Source of the DNA: Symbiodinium natans
Taxonomy: Eukaryota > Sar > Dinophyceae > Suessiales > Symbiodiniaceae
DNA length: 64,000 nt
Direction: 5' to 3'
NCBI GenBank assembly: GCA_905221605.1
Contig: CAJNDS010001391.1
Location: 322,501 to 386,500 of the forward strand
Each line of letters opens with the position of its first letter. The first letter of the stretch is position 1. The notes beneath the pieces are model-generated. The model ran no database searches and was not told the origin of the DNA. It was given only the letters and a program-made list of their open reading frames with translations. Of this stretch, positions 62,201 through 64,000 are shown piece by piece. A program made the position numbers and the translations under genes.

Positions 62201-62630
62201 TCTGCTTCATGCTGGGAATGGGCAGGCGCACAAAGCGCGTGAGCAGGCGCACACCAAAGCTGTGGGAGGCGATGGAGGCATGCATGCTGAGCCACACTGC
62301 CAGCAGCAAGTAGATGAAGGCACAGGCATTGGACAAGAGGAACAGTGACAGCAAGAATGGGGGAGCTGAAGCCTGCACCCGGCCCTCGCAAAAGAGCACG
62401 ATGCAAAACTCCAAGAACAAGGCACCCACGAGATGGTAAACATCCATGCGGTCCACCGTCAGCTCCACTAAGTCACGCACATCCTCACGAAAGAGCTCGA
62501 AGCGCTTGACCTGCATCTCCAACCGGAGTGACTCACGCTCGATCCTCTGATCTTGGTCAAACTTGAAGTTCTCGCGGTTGTATGTAAAGAGCTCCTTGGC
62601 CCCTAGGCCCGCCGCCATTAGCAGCTCCAT
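59248..62630 (-). CDS. Multi-pass membrane protein with WD/beta-propeller-like C-terminal region
   Basis: Two exons (minus): 62630-61383 and 61263-59248, joined in phase 0 across a 119-bp GT-AG intron (TTTGCCAG|GTGGGA ... TTTTCAG|GTGCTC), giving 1,087 residues from the ATG at 62630. The frame is open 13 codons further up to a TAG without another ATG, and a TTGCAG sits there, so an upstream exon is possible. N-terminal charged helix ('NRENFKFDQDQRIERES'), then hydrophobic segments around residues 55-80 and 90-125, a K-D-T repeat linker, further segments near 330-360 and 370-400, and a soluble part with repeats such as 'EDRIEVWHLGHPR' and 'GVLWALLSTGELEAWDL' typical of WD-like blades. I recall related uncharacterised membrane proteins as a large dinoflagellate family. 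Function unknown. Confidence 0.75.
61960..62027 (-). repeat. 9-bp coding minisatellite (K-D-T repeats)
   Basis: About seven units of (C/T)TTTGTGTC(C/T) in plus sense, encoding K-D-T-K-D-T with one K-D-R. In frame within exon 1 of the membrane protein, in the cytosolic-type linker between membrane segments. Copy number is likely to vary between alleles. Confidence 0.85.
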
Positions 62631-63582
62631 GGCGAGCAGTGTCTGCGGCAACGATGCCGTGCTCTGCAACTACACGACCCGCCCGCTGCGATGTGGTGTC
62701 ATGAGGGGTGGTGGGGATTTGGGCTGATTTGGGGGGCTTGCATGGTCAACTGACGCCTCCTGCGGGCGTGTGGGGCTTGCAAGGGGGGCGGGGGGGGGGG
62801 GGGGGGGGGTTGTTTAGATCGGGTCCTTGAGCCATAGACAGCATGGACAGCTTCACCAGGCAATTGCAGCCGCACGCAGCGGCCGCCAAGGCAACAGCCG
62901 AGGTCACAGTGCAGGGCAATCGAGAACATGCCCCCCAACGACCGTGGGAACACTCGGAGCTCGCCTGGCCAGCGGCAGCGGCAACGCAGGCGAGGCCACC
63001 CCGAGGACGAAGGCCTTGCCAACAGAGCACCGACAAGAGCGACAAGATCTTGCCACTCACAAGACACCCAATTCCCAAACCTCAAAAGAAAGAAAAGCCC
63101 TAGATCCTAAATCTGATAGCCGGACTCGCCTGACATTTGGCACATGCGTCCTCAAGCTCAGAGGTTCAGGCTCAGCAGCACAACTGGGGCTTGATGTGTG
63201 CAGAACTTCGACCCCAAAGCTTTCGGAGTCGAGCGCTGGGGCTGCAAGCCCAAACAGAAGGCATGGCCTCTGCCCGAAAAAATCTGGGCAGCAATCGCTG
63301 GATAAGTCCCGGACATTAGTTGACCCTAAAAGGCATCATCAATCCAAGCCCGACATAAGCTGCTTAGGCTAGGCCAGCTAGGCCCTTCCAATGCCTCCGG
63401 CAGGAATGCCATGGCTGCCGCACCGAGAATTTCCTCGCAGCCTGTTTGCTTAACCTCCCCGAGCTGGTGGGAGACTCTTGTGATGCCTGGCAAATTCATT
63501 CAAGCATTTTTTCAGAGAGACCATAAGTAAATTCTAAGCCTCGCCAACACGTGTCTGCATGAGTGTTGCCTTTGCTGCCTGC
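62631..63582. other. Upstream flank of the membrane-protein gene
   Basis: Holds a G20 homopolymer at 62790-62809 in G-rich DNA (62700-62820) and otherwise unremarkable sequence. CTTGAGCCA at 62827-62835 resembles the end of the spliced leader on the minus strand but matches only 9 bases. No exon supported. Confidence 0.4.
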
Positions 63583-63649
63583 CTGTCGGACATCTGATGA
63601 CATCTGATATCGTGCCCCAAACGAGCCAAAACTGGACCCGGCACAGTTC
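63583..63649 (-). CDS. Candidate exon near window end
   Basis: Minus strand: GCTTGAGCAG|G opens at 63649 and CCGACAG|GC closes at 63583. Encodes E-L-C-R-V-Q-F-W-L-V-W-G-T-I-S-D-V-I-R-C and P-T. Possibly an upstream exon of the membrane-protein gene, but phase continuity cannot be tested. Confidence 0.3.
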
Positions 63650-64000
63650 CTGCTCAAGCATACCACACTCAGTCACGCTGCACCCTTCAGCTTTCATGAC
63701 TCACACGGCCCAGACTCATCCCAGAGCTGCAACCCAAAATCTACACGAAGAAGTTCAGGAGTCGGCCTACCCAACGAAAGCCCAAACCCAAAGCTTAGGG
63801 CCTTAGGGATCTCTTGTTCCTGAGACGCGCTGCAGGGGTGAGACGAGCAGCTGCGGCTTCTTCGAAGCTGGAGCTGCAAACCGTGGAGATCCATGACCAT
63901 TCAGGCGTCCTTGTCCGCTGATGTCCCGAGCCACCATCCCCATCTCAACAACTGCAACCCCACCCTACGCGTAACATGTAGGGAAGTATACGCGTGAACC
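63650..64000. other. No feature seen
   Basis: Short unremarkable tail of the window; nothing supported. Confidence 0.3.

Overview
The window reads as nuclear DNA of a dinoflagellate, most likely a Symbiodiniaceae-type alga. There are no operons, Shine-Dalgarno sites or bacterial gene density. The one gene family that can be assembled exactly (ARF GTPase) is cut by introns with GA, GT and GC donors, and acceptors are followed by G (AG|G), as known for dinoflagellates. Several relics match families I recall from dinoflagellate genomes: copia-like gag/protease pieces, a zinc-finger gag-like ORF and a degenerate SF1 helicase. Almost all credible genes lie on the minus strand, consistent with the unidirectional gene blocks typical of these genomes.

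Layout. 0.9-4.6 kb: minus-strand copia-like relic (gag with zinc knuckle, protease/SAP-like region), broken by a 3'-A-tailed retroposed insertion with a 16-bp target-site duplication. 6.2-11.2 kb: 230-bp tandem repeats, then a plus-strand gag-like ORF relic interrupted by a 3.1-kb composite of two near-identical 1.3-kb elements with terminal inverted repeats. 11.3-13.0 kb: rearranged repeat fragments. 13.0-19.3 kb: a long minus-strand relic or error-riddled gene joining a GXSXG hydrolase-like region to an SF1 helicase-like region. 20.9-22.5 kb: intact plus-strand ORF with a DXD glycosyltransferase signature, followed directly by a large (GT)n microsatellite. 23-39.5 kb: intron-like sequence with short minus-strand exon candidates that obey the AG|G rule; no full gene can be assembled. 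40.2-50.8 kb: nine tandem minus-strand ARF genes (eight intact, one with an in-frame stop). 50.9-59 kb: microsatellites, a Z-DNA-prone tract and more minus-strand exon candidates, one encoding an FAD-binding GxGxxG loop. 59.2-62.6 kb: a two-exon minus-strand gene for a membrane protein with a WD/beta-propeller-like tail. 62.7-64 kb: mostly non-coding.

The functional core is the ARF array: eight genes encode the same 181-residue small GTPase, apart from L12M in three copies, so the array probably serves gene dosage, with each unit trans-spliced separately. The sharing of introns, 3' ends and spacers between copies points to unequal crossing-over or gene conversion. The other regions are mainly mobile-element debris and gene fragments. 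Unless a family is named, functions are unknown.
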